The position numbers and the translations under genes were made by a program. Below, one piece after another: positions 24,730 to 25,031 of a stretch of DNA of 25,031 nt. A model generated the notes under the pieces. The model was not told the DNA's origin. It searched no databases and saw only the letters and a program-made list of their open reading frames with translations. Every line of letters begins with the position of its first letter. The stretch's first letter is position 1. The stretch spans positions 1 to 25,031 of the forward strand of contig CAMLMV010000069.1 in assembly GCA_946481275.1 (NCBI GenBank), given 5' to 3'. This stretch comes from an uncultured Massilia sp. (GTDB lineage: Bacteria > Pseudomonadota > Gammaproteobacteria > Burkholderiales > Burkholderiaceae).

Positions 24730-25031
24730 ATGACTAATTTCATCGTCAAGAAAGTCGCCGTGCTGGGCGCCGGCGTGATGGGCGCGCAGATCGCCGCGCA
24801 CTGCGTCAACGCCAAGGTCCCGGTCGTGCTGTTCGACCTGCCGGCAAAGGAAGGCCCGAAAAACGGCATCGTGCTGAAGGCCATCGAGAACCTGAAAAAA
24901 CTGTCGCCGGCACCGCTGGGCAACAAGGAAGACGCGGCGCTGATCGAAGTCGCCAACTACGAGGACAACCTCGACGTGCTGGCCGGCTGCGACCTGATCA
25001 TCGAAGCCATCGCCGAGCGCATGGACTGGAA
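24730..25031 (+). CDS. 3-hydroxyacyl-CoA dehydrogenase (FadB/FadN-like), 3' end outside window
   Basis: The first 100 codons of a larger gene cut by the right edge. The N-terminus MTNFIVKKVAVLGAGVMGAQ carries the NAD-binding GxGxMG loop, followed by the acidic VVLFDLPA. The segment DNLDVLAGCDLIIEAIAERMDW is the 3-hydroxyacyl-CoA dehydrogenase pattern. It oxidises 3-hydroxyacyl-CoA to 3-oxoacyl-CoA in the step after hydration. The spacing from the acyl-CoA dehydrogenase (31 bp, GAGAG ribosome site) points to one beta-oxidation operon. Whether the enoyl-CoA hydratase domain is fused at the C-terminus, as in FadN-type proteins, cannot be seen. Confidence 0.93.
   Translation, partial: MTNFIVKKVAVLGAGVMGAQIAAHCVNAKVPVVLFDLPAKEGPKNGIVLKAIENLKKLSPAPLGNKEDAALIEVANYEDNLDVLAGCDLIIEAIAERMDW

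Noticed and set aside
1..25031. Mobile elements, CRISPR arrays, toxin-antitoxin or defence systems
   Set aside because: No transposase, integrase, regularly spaced repeats, or known defence or toxin domains were found in the coding sequences on either strand.

Overview
The window reads as chromosomal DNA of a high-GC betaproteobacterium, most likely Oxalobacteraceae (Massilia/Janthinobacterium-like) in Burkholderiales. This is inferred from GC-rich codon use, the gene order HIT protein - DUF971 - ubiE - Tim44-like - ubiJ - ubiB, an AspRS of the type found in lineages lacking AsnRS, and tight ATGA/TGATG overlaps. No phage, integrase, insertion sequence, CRISPR array, tRNA or rRNA was seen.

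Layout. (1) 1-7268: the C-terminal end of a large Fe-S/FAD oxidoreductase, a HIT hydrolase and a DUF971 protein, then the ubiquinone block ubiE, Tim44-like membrane protein, ubiJ, ubiB and a TPMT-like methyltransferase. A cold-shock gene sits on the minus strand inside it (2165-2368). (2) 7547-12196: an FmdB-type zinc ribbon protein, a DUF502 membrane protein, aspS, a NudB-like Nudix hydrolase and a LolC/E-type permease. (3) 12283-18375: an exported protein with a ChaN/Ere-like signature, then a signalling cluster of a CHASE3-GAF-GGDEF diguanylate cyclase, a DUF3391/HD-GYP protein and a translationally coupled PAS histidine kinase. (4) 18376-19295: the decayed remains of an ssuC-ssuB sulfonate transporter and an AT-rich spacer. 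(5) 19296-21983: a 63-residue unknown protein, a YbhP/ClsB-like pair for phospholipid metabolism and an Hsp15-like S4 protein. (6) 21984-25031: a 119-bp imperfect palindrome, a TetR regulator, an acyl-CoA dehydrogenase and the start of a 3-hydroxyacyl-CoA dehydrogenase (fatty-acid beta-oxidation).

How the genes work together. UbiE, UbiJ and UbiB are all ubiquinone-biosynthesis proteins; DUF971, Tim44-like and the methyltransferase travel with them and may assist. The GGDEF and HD-GYP proteins would make and sense or degrade c-di-GMP, and the kinase is locked to the HD-GYP gene without a nearby response regulator. The TetR protein lies 35 bp before the beta-oxidation genes and is their likely regulator.

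Most of the window is conserved core genome, and I do not see a clear new defence or mobile system. The points most worth a second look are: a long palindrome in the tetR leader; two genes (nudB, ybhP-like) whose TTACAAT box lies exactly 6 bp before the ATG inside a dyad; a terminator hairpin just before ubiJ; HD-GYP active-site substitutions in the coupled HD-GYP/kinase pair; and the ssuCB relics.
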